This document shows positions 44,374 through 54,255 of a DNA stretch of 64,000 nucleotides, in pieces; position 1 is the stretch's first letter; the number at the start of each line of letters is the position of its first letter. The notes beneath the pieces were generated by a model, which was given only the letters and a program-made list of their open reading frames with translations, did no database searches and was not told the DNA's origin. Both the position numbers and the translations under genes were made by a program. The DNA comes from Flavobacteriaceae bacterium UBA1903 (GTDB lineage Bacteria; Bacteroidota; Bacteroidia; Flavobacteriales; Flavobacteriaceae), in contig DDGL01000002.1 of assembly GCA_002337605.1 (NCBI GenBank), forward strand, positions 75,841-139,840. The letters are read 5' to 3'.

Positions 44374-46092
44374 TTAGCTTTTATAATTTTTAAATCTATG
44401 TACCACTCCTGCAGCCCAGTCACTGATTTCCGGGCTAAAACACTCTAAGATCGCATCCGTCCCTAACACACTTCCTTTAGCATTTCTGCCTATCACTGAG
44501 ATGGGGATGTGTTTTGTTTGATTTTCAACAGGTACAACAGTAGCTTCTGGATAGGTTTGAATTCCTAATTCTGGATGGACTGCTTGTATGAGCTGTTGTT
44601 TTTGTAAACTGTCTATTAAAGGGCTTTCCAGTTCTTTGAGTACAGGAGCTTCCATAACAGAATTGCATAGTTGTTGTGCCTCTTGGGTGTATTTATCTTT
44701 GCTGAGTTTCCAACCGGTTTCTATCATAGTTACTTCAGGATTATTCACAAACCGAAGGTCTAATATATTGGCATCTACTAAGGCGATTAGTTGTAAGATA
44801 CTCTCCACTGGAGGACCGTAGGAATAACGTTTGATACTTTCATCCATAGTGACTAGTTTCTTTAATACATGTCCAGGCAACCCACTAAACGCAAATAACC
44901 GATACATTGTAGGCTGCAAATGGCGCCATACCTGCCCAATGGTATAATCCAATGAGCTTTCTTCGGTTCCATAAGCCATATGCACACAACGCACCATATA
45001 TGCTTTGGTGTCTAATTGAGTATCCAGGATAAGTTCGTGCTTGGTATTGGTATCTTGTAACCAGGCTACTATAAGTAATTGCAAGCTATGGGTAGCAATA
45101 ATCTCCTTATGATTTCTTTTAAAAACAGCCGCTGCCACCCTGGCAAATGCATCTAAAAGAAACTGAAGGTCTTCATTGGCTTCTGGGGTGCTCAGGGAAT
45201 TTCTTACCGCAAGCTCAAAAGTGTTTGTTTCGGTATTAGTGGGTGCAAACTGTTCGTCTACCGTACGACCGTAAGGTTTTGGGACACATGGGAGCCCGTC
45301 AAAACTATAAGGGATTAGTTTGTGTACACAACCCTTTTCCGGAATAAAGTTTAAGAAAGGTTCTTTTTCATTCTTTTTAAACCTGCCATATGCATAACTG
45401 GTAAGCTGTCGGGCAATATCTATCATAGAAAGTCCGAAGCCTTTTATTGCTACGATAGTATTAGACATATTACCCTGAGCCAGAAGCGTTTCGTAAGGAT
45501 TGTCAATATAAATGCAGGCATTGTTACGAGCGTGCGCCTTGAACTGTTTGGTTTCTTCACTGTCTTTGGTAGGTAGATGTCCTAGTGTAAGTACTGCTTC
45601 GGTTACTTTGTATTCCTCCTGCTGCGCCATTAAAATTAATTCATTAGCTGAAAACGTAATGTCCGTAATCTTAGCCTGGCAAATCGTGAGTAGCTTGTGC
45701 TCTTTCAATACAGTACAGATACTGCTGGCACGTTGGTTCAAGTAGGTTCCCATCTGTGAGCGTGCAGGATACACATCTTTATCGCCTTTAATATTTTCAG
45801 TCTTTTGCTCATTGATACACCACTGACTATAGGATGGAAACGAAGGGATGGTACAAGCACCCCATACCAGCTTTTCCCGGCCTTGTAAGTTTTGTAGGGC
45901 ATGGTCTGAAATATTTATGTAATTAGTCTCTGGTTGGTTCAGTTCCCAAGCCTTTCCAGTGCCTAACCGTGAAGAAGGCTCAAAAACTGTAATTAAAATA
46001 GGAATGTTACGTTTCTCTTTACCTAAAGCGAGCACCAGGTTTTCAAGACATGCAAGTCCGCGGGGACCAAAACCTACTAGGGCTATCTTCAT
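44374..46092 (-). CDS. FAD/NAD(P)-binding protein (HpyO-like)
   Basis: A 572-residue protein starting MKIALVGFGPRGLACLENLV, a Rossmann GxGPxG motif, with FEPSSRLGTGKAW as in the FAD/NAD(P)-binding family PF13454, and IVAIKGFGLSMIDIARQL as a second dinucleotide motif. The remaining sequence is large and helical. Cytoplasmic, probably oxidising or reducing a small molecule; substrate not known. It converges on the esterase, 16 bp apart. Confidence 0.82.
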   Translation of the reverse strand: MKIALVGFGPRGLACLENLVLALGKEKRNIPILITVFEPSSRLGTGKAWELNQPETNYINISDHALQNLQGREKLVWGACTIPSFPSYSQWCINEQKTENIKGDKDVYPARSQMGTYLNQRASSICTVLKEHKLLTICQAKITDITFSANELILMAQQEEYKVTEAVLTLGHLPTKDSEETKQFKAHARNNACIYIDNPYETLLAQGNMSNTIVAIKGFGLSMIDIARQLTSYAYGRFKKNEKEPFLNFIPEKGCVHKLIPYSFDGLPCVPKPYGRTVDEQFAPTNTETNTFELAVRNSLSTPEANEDLQFLLDAFARVAAAVFKRNHKEIIATHSLQLLIVAWLQDTNTKHELILDTQLDTKAYMVRCVHMAYGTEESSLDYTIGQVWRHLQPTMYRLFAFSGLPGHVLKKLVTMDESIKRYSYGPPVESILQLIALVDANILDLRFVNNPEVTMIETGWKLSKDKYTQEAQQLCNSVMEAPVLKELESPLIDSLQKQQLIQAVHPELGIQTYPEATVVPVENQTKHIPISVIGRNAKGSVLGTDAILECFSPEISDWAAGVVHRFKNYKS

Positions 46093-46199
46093 TCTTGCTT
46101 TTTATTTAAAGGTCGGGATTCTGGGAAGTTTTATTTATTATAATTTCGTTAAAAGTTTTAGGGATATTGTAAAATGAAAGATGTACTTGGTCTCTTTTT

Positions 46200-47150
46200 T
46201 TACTCCAAAACAACAATCGAACTCTCCAACACCCAGTTGCCATTGCGCTCCACACTGCGCGTCACTGTAATCTTACCTGGTCCTGTTTTTTTAACAACAT
46301 CTATTAGGTCTAAATTTTTGTGTACTGCAGTGTTGATGGTAACAGGCGGGGTTAGTAATTTACTGTTGGTGGCATCAAAAATATAGAGGCTTTTTTGCGT
46401 AGGTTTTATATTCCAGAACCCTATTTCATCTGCGCTATCACCATTGAGGTCTTTTAAGTTTTCTAATTGCGATTGGTAGGCGTTGGCAATGGTAATTGGG
46501 CTTAGGCCTGGCGCACTAAAATTAATAACGCTGTCACAATCTCCTTTGCATAAAGAATCGGAAGCAGTCTGATTGTTTTTTTCGGCTTCTGTTAGAAGAA
46601 TCGGGCTCGTCACATACGCATAATCTGAAAGTCCGTCGCCATTAAAATCGCCGAAGAGTTGCCTGTTTCTTGATTTTGCAATTGTTGCTTCCCTGAATTT
46701 AGGAAAAATAGCAGCATCTTGATTTTTAGCATCTTCAGCAACCCCTTCACGTACAATTTTATAAGTCCCGTTTTTTAAAATTAAGGACAGGTAATATTCA
46801 TAGGTAGCTTCCACTCCTTTGTATTCTACTTGATTGGTAAAAACCACCAGGTATAGTCCGTTTTCCTTAGTTATGGTTACTTGATCATTGAGCAGTTGTT
46901 GTGTATAGTCCGGAAACTGCTCAAACAATACAAGTTTATCCTGACGTAGTTCTGCTTTGGTACGTTCTTTTCCGTAATATTCCACCACATCCATATAGTC
47001 TTGTTGCAGGAAGGGTGCTTTTAATTGGGTATGGTTTTTATTCCATTTTTGCACAAAGGCGTGTATGTCCTCTTCCCCTTTTGGATCTACTTCATTACAG
47101 CTGAAACACAGAATACATAACAAACAAACAATTAATGGAGCTACTTTCAT
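46200..47150 (-). CDS. Lipoprotein with EF-hand-like calcium loops
   Basis: A 316-residue protein with lipobox LCFSC. The centre has two Ca-binding-like loops, FGDFNGDGLSDYAYV and LKDLNGDSADEIGFW, in the style of FG-GAP/VCBS repeats, with a beta-rich C-terminus (GNWVLESSIVVLE). The N-terminal part (about 25-135) is mixed helix and strand. Function unknown. It is upstream of the FAD gene on the same strand, 107 bp away. Confidence 0.72.
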   Translation of the reverse strand: MKVAPLIVCLLCILCFSCNEVDPKGEEDIHAFVQKWNKNHTQLKAPFLQQDYMDVVEYYGKERTKAELRQDKLVLFEQFPDYTQQLLNDQVTITKENGLYLVVFTNQVEYKGVEATYEYYLSLILKNGTYKIVREGVAEDAKNQDAAIFPKFREATIAKSRNRQLFGDFNGDGLSDYAYVTSPILLTEAEKNNQTASDSLCKGDCDSVINFSAPGLSPITIANAYQSQLENLKDLNGDSADEIGFWNIKPTQKSLYIFDATNSKLLTPPVTINTAVHKNLDLIDVVKKTGPGKITVTRSVERNGNWVLESSIVVLE

Positions 47151-47593
47151 ATAGAATAGATGTACTGAATAAATTAGGAGTTAAAGATACAGGGTTTTTA
47201 GGGAATTATTGGGGTGCGAGAGTTCAGTTATTCGTTAGTGCGTGTGAGATATGAAGTGTGACGTATCAGGTTTGAATATGGAGTATGGAATATGAAGTCT
47301 TACGCAGTACGTAAGGTTACTAAAAAAATATCTCTCCTTAGAGTTGGGGGTATTTATTTAGGATATCAAAGCTTTAAAACCGTAACCATCAATGGCGTCT
47401 AAGTATTTTTTTTGTTTTAGAAGTGTAGAAAAAAATGCATTGAAAGCTAAACATTATCCCTACGTTAAGTTTACGAAAACAGGCTTTTTTTACAAAGATA
47501 ATCTCCTAGTTTTGTATAAAAATACACGCTTCGGCGCAAGCTGAAGACAACATAATGTGAATCAATTACATAACCCAGAATTAAACAATTGAA
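47151..47593. other. Gene-free interval upstream of the T9SS nuclease (443 bp)
   Basis: It contains the nuclease promoter (-7 box at 47507-47514) and an ~80-nt leader. Short near-repeats of TATGAAGT/TATGGA occur at about 47250-47300. No open frame or hairpin of note is seen; the segment 47340-47480 looks like decayed coding sequence, but I cannot assign it. Confidence 0.4.
47507..47514 (+). promoter_or_regulatory. -7 box of the exported nuclease gene
   Basis: TAGTTTTG matches TAnnTTTG, 80 bp before the ATG at 47594. A T-rich stretch replaces a clear -33. Confidence 0.35.
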
Positions 47594-50500
47594 ATGAAAA
47601 GAAAACAACTCCCCTTGTACTTTGTACTTACTTTACTCCTGAGTGTCTCGCAGATTTTTGCCCAGACCACGATAGGATTGGAAGATTTTGACGGCAACGC
47701 CGTAAACCTCAGCGCCACAGCAAATGTAGCCGATTATAACACTGCTACGGGTGGTGACGTTTTTGGACGTGTGGATGGCCAGCTAGGGGGTAACGGAATG
47801 CCTTTTGACGTAGCCGATGACTCTGTAGAAGATGTTAGTGGTGCAAGAACAGGAACTAATTTTCCTGGCGATACTTCTGGGTTGGCTGGACAAAACACTA
47901 CTGCGTTTTTTGCATTAAACGATGCCGATGGCGTAGCAATAAATAATGCTACCTGGACTTTTAATGGTTGGGGTACAGCCATACTTAGTTCAATTGTAAT
48001 GGACTTAGGAGCCATTGGTGATTTTGAAGCGGGTTCAACCGACGGCTTTTTAATTGAAGCGGCTATAGACGGTGGTGCCTATCAGGAAATTTTTAGAGCT
48101 GCTACAGACGAAAGTGCCTCAAAAACCTATAGAGCACTTGACGGAGGTTTGGTTCCAGACTTTAACGATCCGTTGGAGTTATTTATTGACGGTAGTACAA
48201 CTTCGGTTGGTTTCCTGGACAAATGCGATCCTACAACAGGTAACTTCGATACCTACACTTCTACTTTAGTAGATGGGTTAGCTGCAACTTCCGTAACTAT
48301 TCGTCTAAGCTGGAGCGGTACCCCTAGCGGGTCTGAACCTATGGGAATAGACAATATTACCATTAACGGATCTGCCAGTTCACAACTGGTGATTTCAGAA
48401 ATCATGTACAATCCAAATAGCGATGAAGACGATTGGGAATATCTTGAGGTGTATAACACCGGAGGTACGGCTATAGATCTTGCAGGCTATGTGGTAGACG
48501 ATAATAACGGTGTAGCACAGGGAGCTGCAAATATTGCAGCAGGAACCATTGCTGCAGGTACTTCAGCTATTTTGTACAATGCTGATGATATTTCAGCAGC
48601 CGACTTTACCGCTGCCTGGGGTACTGTAAACCTAATTGCTGTTACCAACTGGAGTGCAATGTCTCTTAACAACAGTGGTGACACGGTTGGAATCTGGGAG
48701 GACTTCGCTTCGTATTCTGGTGATAATGTTACACAGGCAAATGTACTGGACAATGTTGCTTTTGATGACAGTACACCTTGGCCGGTAGATAACAATGCTG
48801 CTTCAATTTACTTAAGCGATCTCACTGCAGATAATGACGATGGTGCCAACTGGACTCTTTCTACAGATGGAGGTGCAACCCCATTATTTGAAGGCTATAC
48901 AAGCTTGGCTACCAACGGAAATTCTGGAGGCGATGTAGGGTCGCCAGGAGTAAGTAGTACGGCTGTATTACCTTTATTACTAAGCGAAATAACTGTAACC
49001 CCTACTGCGGGTGAGTTTATTGAAATATTCAACCCAAATGCAACAGCGGTAGACTTAACCAATGTATATATTACCGACGCTACTTTTGCAGGAGGTGGTA
49101 CCTACTACTACAACATTGTAACTGGAGCTAACGCTGGCGGCGGCGGTTTTGGAGATTTTTTAGCACGCTTCCCGAACGGTGCTTCAATTGCTGCAGGTGC
49201 CTACCAGACCCTGGCAATTTCTGGTTCTGAAGATTATACTACAACCTACGGAATGGCCCCTACCTACGAGCTATATGAAGACGGCGCTACTGCAGACGGG
49301 ATTCCGGATATGCTGGAAGGCTTACCAGGCTCTATAAACGGTCAAGGCGGTTTAACCAATAGTGGTGAAATAGCTATCCTATTTTACTGGGATGGTGAAA
49401 CGGACTTAGTAACAGACTTAGACTATGTGCTTTGGGGAGATACCAACGAGGCTGTTGATAAAACTGGTGTAAGCATAGACGGTCCAGATGCCGATGCTAC
49501 TGCCAGCACCTATGCAGATGATACCCCAATAGCAAACCAGGAATTAGTAGCTGCAGGGTCTCACCCCGGAGGAGAATCTTTTCAAAGAAACGATCTTACA
49601 GAAGGTGCAGAACTTTCAGGTACTGGAAATGGAGTAAATGGGGATGATGAAACTTCTGAAGATTTAAGTAATACCTGGTGTTCGGCTCTTGCCACAGCAG
49701 GTGTCGTAAACGATTGTGGTGCAACACCTCCTACCATTGTACTTATTAGTGAGGTACAGGGAACTACAGGAACCAGCCCTTTAGAAAATACAACCGTTAT
49801 AGTAGACGCTATTGTAACTGGAGATTATCAGGAGGATGATCAGTTAAGCGGTTTCTTTATTCAGGAAGAAGATACCGATGCAGATGCAGATGCAATGACT
49901 TCGGAAGGGATTTTTGTATTCTGCCAAAGCTGCCCAACAGCTGTTGCCGTAGGAGACCGTGTGGAAGTATCTGGAACTGTAGTGGAGTTTTTCGGAACTA
50001 CACAAATAGATGTTACGGGCGGTAGTGTTAGTGTAACCAGCAACGCAAACCCATTACCAACACCTGCAACCTTAACGCTGCCTGCTCCAGCAGGAACCGA
50101 TATGGAAGCTACCTACGAAAGTGTAGAAAGCATGCTTGTTACCTATACTACAGATCTGGTAGTAAGCGAATATTTTGAACTGGCACGTTATGGTCAGTTG
50201 GTACTTAACGCCAACGAAAGAGCACAGCAGTTTACAGATGAGAATGAGCCAGACGTAGTAGGATATGCTGCTTTTCTTGCCCAGTTAGAAGCTTCGCGCA
50301 TTATTTTAGACGACGACAATAACATACAAAATAGCAATGTAAATGGCCCGATAGATGAGCCGTATTTCTGGCCTCGTCCGGGATTAAGCAACACCAACTT
50401 TATTCGTGGGGGTGATCAAATTAGTAACCTTACCGGGATCATGCACTGGTCTTTTGCAGGACAAAATGGTACCGATGCCTGGAGAATACGACCTGTAGAA

Positions 50501-52315
50501 GAAGCGTTTAGCTATGACTTTACAACTGAAAACCCAAGAACTGCTATGCCGGAAGATGTTGGTGGTTCTTTAAAAGTGGCCAGTTTTAATGTATTAAATT
50601 ACTTCACTACTCTAAATGAAAGAGGAGCGAATAGTTTAGCTGAATTAGACAGGCAACGCGAGAAGATCGCTGCTGCCATCTGTGGTTTGAATGCAGATAT
50701 TGTAGGTCTTATTGAAATTGAAAACAATGGTGTTACTGCTATAAACGATTTACTGAATGGAACAAATGGAATTAATGCAACCTGTGCTGCTACATACGTC
50801 GCTGTAGACGCTGGGGTGATTGGTACAGACGAGATTGCTGTTGCCTTTATTTACAACACAGCAACGGTAAGCTTAAACGGGGCGTTTGCTATCTTAGATG
50901 CTACGGTAGATCCGCGTTTTGATGATAACAGAAACCGTCCGGCCCTGGCACAATCATTTACACAAATAGCTATTGGAGAATCCTTGACTGTCGTGGTCAA
51001 TCACTTAAAGTCTAAAGGTTCTTCTTGCGATGGAGATGGAGATCCAGACTTAAACGATGGTGCAGGAAACTGTAACCTTACTAGAGCCGAAGCTGCTGCT
51101 GCAATGGTAGACTGGTTAGCAACAGACCCTACAGCTAGTGGGAATGAAAACTTCTTAATTATTGGAGATTTGAATGCCTATAAAAATGAAGATCCAATCG
51201 ATAATATCCTCTTGGGTAGTGATGATACTGCTGGTACCGATGACGACTACACCAACCTTATTGAAGACTACCAGGGGGCTGACGCTTACAGTTATGTATT
51301 TGACGGGCAATTGGGGTATTTAGACTATGCGCTTGCCTCAACCAATATGGCTGCTCAAGTAACAGGAACTACCGTTTGGCACGTCAATGCAGACGAAATA
51401 GCTGTATTCGATTATAACGATGACATCCTTGACCCAACGGAACAATCGTTTGAAAGAGAGTCCAGCGCCTTGCCTATTTATGAAGGAAATGCCTTTAGAG
51501 CTTCAGACCACGATCCTGTTTTAGTTGGAATTGAACTAAGTGTTGCTCCCACCATTAGCTGTCCTGCAAATGTTACAATAGCAAACGATACTGGTGAATG
51601 TAGCGCCATCGTAACTTTTGATGATGCAACTGCTACAGATCCTAACGGAGACCTTACTTCTGTTACACAAACAGCTGGTTTAGCTTCTGGCAGTGAATTT
51701 CCTGTAGGGGTTAGCACTATAGAATTTACAGCAACCGACGCTGCCGGAAATATGACAGTATGTACTTTCACTATAACTGTAACCGATGGAGAAGCACCCG
51801 TACTTACGTGCCCAGCAGACCAGACCATAATACTGGAAGCTGGGGAAACGCAATACACTATACCAGATTACTTTGCAACAGGAGATACTACTGCCGTGGA
51901 TAATTGTACAGATCCTGTAACAGTTACCACTCAAGATCCAGCAGCGGGAACCTTACTGAATGAGGGAACAACTACCGTAACGGTTACCGCTACAGATGCT
52001 GTCGGAAATACAGCAGACTGTGAGTTTGATGTAACTGTAGAACTTACATTAAGTGTAAATGAAGTAACCCTGGAGAATGGGATCGCACTGTATCCTAATC
52101 CAGCAAATGGAGTGATCACACTTAGTAATAAAACCAGCAGTGCGTTACAAAGTGCTGTTATTCGCGATATAAGTGGAAAGACTGTAAAAACCATTAACCT
52201 GGAAGGAATGGGAACTGAAAAGCAATTTACTGTTTCAGATCTTGCATCTGGAATCTACCTTATTACTGTTGAAGGTGAACTTGGTACTAGTACCAAGCGA
52301 ATTGTGAAGGAGTAA
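47594..52315 (+). CDS. Secreted ExeM/NucH-type nuclease with lamin-tail, HYR and T9SS sorting domains
   Basis: A 1573-residue protein with a signal peptide (ending QIFAQ). Lamin-tail (LTD) domains start near 264 (LVISEIMYNPNSDEDDWEYL) and 459. An OB-like ExeM region lies at ~745-845. The endonuclease/exonuclease/phosphatase domain is ~990-1310: KVASFNVLNYF, IVGLIEIENN, NHLKSKGSSC, IIGDLNAY and ASDHDPVLVG, all catalytic signatures. Two HYR-type repeats (~1320-1485) and a C-terminal type IX sorting tail (LYPNPANG, GIYLITV) follow. It should be exported by T9SS and degrade extracellular DNA for nutrients or biofilm turnover. Monocistronic. Confidence 0.94.
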   Translation: MKRKQLPLYFVLTLLLSVSQIFAQTTIGLEDFDGNAVNLSATANVADYNTATGGDVFGRVDGQLGGNGMPFDVADDSVEDVSGARTGTNFPGDTSGLAGQNTTAFFALNDADGVAINNATWTFNGWGTAILSSIVMDLGAIGDFEAGSTDGFLIEAAIDGGAYQEIFRAATDESASKTYRALDGGLVPDFNDPLELFIDGSTTSVGFLDKCDPTTGNFDTYTSTLVDGLAATSVTIRLSWSGTPSGSEPMGIDNITINGSASSQLVISEIMYNPNSDEDDWEYLEVYNTGGTAIDLAGYVVDDNNGVAQGAANIAAGTIAAGTSAILYNADDISAADFTAAWGTVNLIAVTNWSAMSLNNSGDTVGIWEDFASYSGDNVTQANVLDNVAFDDSTPWPVDNNAASIYLSDLTADNDDGANWTLSTDGGATPLFEGYTSLATNGNSGGDVGSPGVSSTAVLPLLLSEITVTPTAGEFIEIFNPNATAVDLTNVYITDATFAGGGTYYYNIVTGANAGGGGFGDFLARFPNGASIAAGAYQTLAISGSEDYTTTYGMAPTYELYEDGATADGIPDMLEGLPGSINGQGGLTNSGEIAILFYWDGETDLVTDLDYVLWGDTNEAVDKTGVSIDGPDADATASTYADDTPIANQELVAAGSHPGGESFQRNDLTEGAELSGTGNGVNGDDETSEDLSNTWCSALATAGVVNDCGATPPTIVLISEVQGTTGTSPLENTTVIVDAIVTGDYQEDDQLSGFFIQEEDTDADADAMTSEGIFVFCQSCPTAVAVGDRVEVSGTVVEFFGTTQIDVTGGSVSVTSNANPLPTPATLTLPAPAGTDMEATYESVESMLVTYTTDLVVSEYFELARYGQLVLNANERAQQFTDENEPDVVGYAAFLAQLEASRIILDDDNNIQNSNVNGPIDEPYFWPRPGLSNTNFIRGGDQISNLTGIMHWSFAGQNGTDAWRIRPVEEAFSYDFTTENPRTAMPEDVGGSLKVASFNVLNYFTTLNERGANSLAELDRQREKIAAAICGLNADIVGLIEIENNGVTAINDLLNGTNGINATCAATYVAVDAGVIGTDEIAVAFIYNTATVSLNGAFAILDATVDPRFDDNRNRPALAQSFTQIAIGESLTVVVNHLKSKGSSCDGDGDPDLNDGAGNCNLTRAEAAAAMVDWLATDPTASGNENFLIIGDLNAYKNEDPIDNILLGSDDTAGTDDDYTNLIEDYQGADAYSYVFDGQLGYLDYALASTNMAAQVTGTTVWHVNADEIAVFDYNDDILDPTEQSFERESSALPIYEGNAFRASDHDPVLVGIELSVAPTISCPANVTIANDTGECSAIVTFDDATATDPNGDLTSVTQTAGLASGSEFPVGVSTIEFTATDAAGNMTVCTFTITVTDGEAPVLTCPADQTIILEAGETQYTIPDYFATGDTTAVDNCTDPVTVTTQDPAAGTLLNEGTTTVTVTATDAVGNTADCEFDVTVELTLSVNEVTLENGIALYPNPANGVITLSNKTSSALQSAVIRDISGKTVKTINLEGMGTEKQFTVSDLASGIYLITVEGELGTSTKRIVKE

Positions 52316-52334
52316 TTGTTTATTATTTAAGTTG

Positions 52335-52365
52335 AAAGCCGCTCCTGTTTGGAGCGGCTTTTTTT
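52335..52365 (+). terminator. Rho-independent terminator after the nuclease
   Basis: AAAGCCGCTCC-TGTTT-GGAGCGGCTTT followed by more T's, 20 bp after the stop. Confidence 0.88.
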
Positions 52366-52389
52366 ATTTGAGTATCTTACAATTGTAAA

Positions 52390-52614
52390 CTATTCTTTCT
52401 TGTTTCGTTGACTGGAAGGAGTTTCTTTCTTAGTTCCATCGTCACTGTACCCTGCAGGGTCGTTCGATTCTGGAACTTTCTTTGGATTTTCCCTTGTAGG
52501 TTCATCAGGAGTATCTGGTTTTGAGTTTGGCTCGCCAGGGTAATCCTGATTTTTAATGTTTTGTTCGTTCTTTTTGTCCTTATCAAGTAAAGGAGCTTTT
52601 TTGTCGTCGTTCAT
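52390..52614 (-). CDS. Small charged, probably disordered protein (cluster member 1)
   Basis: A 74-residue protein, MNDDKKAPLLDKDKKNEQNI, rich in Asp, Lys, Pro, Asn and Glu with almost no hydrophobic residues. It shares a polar, Asp/Lys-rich start with the small proteins at 53235-53375 and 53390-53548. The antisense side and other frames look random. It lies 21 bp after the copper-protein gene. Function unknown; such proteins can protect others during drying or freezing, but that is only a guess. Confidence 0.55.
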   Translation of the reverse strand: MNDDKKAPLLDKDKKNEQNIKNQDYPGEPNSKPDTPDEPTRENPKKVPESNDPAGYSDDGTKKETPSSQRNKKE

Positions 52615-52635
52615 AGTGTTTTTTTTTATAAAGGA

Positions 52636-52959
52636 TTAGGCTGCCAAATAGGATTTACAGGCTTTTATACACTCTTCGCACGCCTTAGCGCAATCCTTAC
52701 AATGTTGGTGGTCGTGTTGCTCGCAAGTACTCTTACAATCTTCACAAACACTTATACAATATTCAATAAGTCCGTTAACATTAGTGTATGTTGTATGTAA
52801 CACTTGTGAGAGACTGCTACATACTTCGGCACATACGCGGTCTGTACGAATGCAATCTACCATCATCTTTACATTGTCTTCCCCTAAACAGGCATCAGCA
52901 CAATGGTTACATGCGTTGATACAACTACCTAATGTGGATATTAATGCTTCTCTTTTCAT
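52636..52959 (-). CDS. Csp-like four-helix copper-storage protein (DUF326)
   Basis: A 107-residue protein with about 16 Cys spaced on helices: CINACNHCADACLGE, CIRTDRVCAEVCSSL, CISVCEDCKSTCEQH and CKDCAKACEECIKACK. This matches the four-helix copper storage proteins (Csp; DUF326), which bind many Cu(I) ions in the core. There is no signal peptide, so it resembles the cytosolic Csp3 type. It is flanked by small charged proteins on the same strand (7-bp and 21-bp gaps), suggesting co-transcription. Confidence 0.88.
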   Translation of the reverse strand: MKREALISTLGSCINACNHCADACLGEDNVKMMVDCIRTDRVCAEVCSSLSQVLHTTYTNVNGLIEYCISVCEDCKSTCEQHDHQHCKDCAKACEECIKACKSYLAA

Positions 52960-52966
52960 AGTTTTA

Positions 52967-53212
52967 TCAGTCTTTTTTATCTTTTTTTACTTTTTCGTCT
53001 AACTCCCGGTCCTCGGGAGCATCGTTTTTAGATTTCTTTGGTTTGTCATCACCGTCATGGCTATCTGGCTCATTAGGCTCGTCTAATTCCCTGTCTTTCT
53101 TTGAAACATGGTCCTTTGACGGTTTTTCCGTGGGTTCAAAGCCAGTCTGCCTTTTATGAATCCTTAGCTTTGTAACAGCACTGGAGCTTTTATGTTCTTT
53201 CGAGTCGCTCAT
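52967..53212 (-). CDS. Small charged, probably disordered protein (cluster member 2)
   Basis: An 81-residue protein from ATG 53212, MSDSKEHKSSSAVTKLRIHK, then strongly charged (DRELDEPNEPDSHDGDD, APEDRELDEKVKK); the motif DRELDE is repeated. A longer frame from 53269 overlaps the neighbour and is disfavoured. It lies 7 bp upstream of the copper protein, in the same direction. Function unknown. Confidence 0.6.
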   Translation of the reverse strand: MSDSKEHKSSSAVTKLRIHKRQTGFEPTEKPSKDHVSKKDRELDEPNEPDSHDGDDKPKKSKNDAPEDRELDEKVKKDKKD

Positions 53213-53234
53213 TATAATAGCTTTTAATTCAGTA

Positions 53235-53375
53235 TCACTGTGTTCTGGTTGCGTCATCCTTATCGCCATACTGATTGGTATGTTCTGGCTTTTGAGGTCC
53301 TTTATGTGTTTCGGGATGCAGACTTTCCGCCAGTTCTTCCTCTTTTGTTTTCTTTGTTTTTTTATCAGTACTCAT
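53235..53375 (-). CDS. Very small charged protein (cluster member 3)
   Basis: A 46-residue protein, MSTDKKTKKTKEEELAESLH, ending DKDDATRTQ. Its MSTDKK start matches MSTDDKK of the next gene. Too short for most gene callers. It lies 22 bp upstream of member 2, same strand, with a plausible open frame and a TGA stop. Confidence 0.5.
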   Translation of the reverse strand: MSTDKKTKKTKEEELAESLHPETHKGPQKPEHTNQYGDKDDATRTQ

Positions 53376-53389
53376 ATAATAGTTTCGTT

Positions 53390-53548
53390 TTATGCGTTAT
53401 CACGCGGTTGGTGCTTTTCTCTGCGTTGCTTTTCCTGATGGTTTATTTCACGACCATCTGCTTCGTTCGCTTTTTCGTCTATAGCACTGTCCTTAATACT
53501 TGTTTTGTGCTCTTCTTGTCCGGGTATTTTCTTGTCGTCTGTGCTCAT
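53390..53548 (-). CDS. Very small charged protein (cluster member 4)
   Basis: A 52-residue protein from ATG 53548, MSTDDKKIPGQEEHKTSIKD, ending KQRREKHQPRDNA, highly polar. A longer frame from 53614 adds unrelated residues. It is the first of four small polar genes and the copper gene, all on the minus strand within 1.2 kb. Function unknown. Confidence 0.5.
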   Translation of the reverse strand: MSTDDKKIPGQEEHKTSIKDSAIDEKANEADGREINHQEKQRREKHQPRDNA

Positions 53549-53746
53549 AATTTTTATTGTTTTGTTAGAATTACATACTAATATACGAGGAGTATTTCTG
53601 AAAAAGAACTTCATTAATACTCTTTAACATCCAATGTTAAACAGTTCTCAATTAGCAATTCGCTAAGAATTTTCAACTTTTTAGAATAGTATCTTTAGTT
53701 CAAATAAAACAGCTGAAAACTATTTTGGCATAAAAAAAAGAAAACT

Positions 53747-54235
53747 ATGAAAACGACAAAAGAAAAAGCAGATCAGGATATTCACGATAATCTGGTGAAC
53801 AACCTGCAAGAATTATTAGAGAAGAACTACGATGCAGAAAAAGGCTTTACCAAGGCTATGAAAGATGCTCAAAACAACAACCTTAAAGAGTATTTTAAAT
53901 TTCAGGCCGCACAGCGTAGCCAATTTGCAAACGAACTTACCGACGAAATTAGAAACCTTAACGAAACTCCTAAAGAAAGCGGAAGTACTACGGGAACCTT
54001 ACACCGTACCTGGATCGATATAAAATCCTCCCTGAGTGGCGATAAAGACGAATCTGTTCTGGAAGAATGCATCAGAGGTGAAAAAGCCAGTGTTGAAGAA
54101 TATGAAAAGCGACTGAAAGAAAATCGCTTTCCTTCACAAATTGAAGGGACTCTGAACAACCAGAAAAGTCGCATTCAAAATACGCTTAACAAAGTGAAAA
54201 CCTTAGAAGATCTTGCAGATAACAACTGGAGCTAA
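53747..54235 (+). CDS. DUF2383 / PA2169-family four-helix protein
   Basis: A 162-residue protein with the DUF2383 pattern: NNLQELLEKNYDAEKGFTKA, then EYFKFQAAQRSQFANELTDE and WIDIKSSLSGDKDESVLEEC. Ferritin-like helices without the ferroxidase Glu/His set. It is divergent from the small-protein cluster, and 162 bp holds the two promoters. A paralogue is at 42094-42543. Role unknown; the family often appears with stress genes. Confidence 0.85.
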   Translation: MKTTKEKADQDIHDNLVNNLQELLEKNYDAEKGFTKAMKDAQNNNLKEYFKFQAAQRSQFANELTDEIRNLNETPKESGSTTGTLHRTWIDIKSSLSGDKDESVLEECIRGEKASVEEYEKRLKENRFPSQIEGTLNNQKSRIQNTLNKVKTLEDLADNNWS

Positions 54236-54255
54236 ACTATAATTTAGTAAAACTA

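Noticed and set aside
52377..52586. 69-aa minus-strand frame
   Set aside because: Shifted frame of the 52390-52614 small protein; contains basic low-complexity sequence without the shared MxDDKK start.
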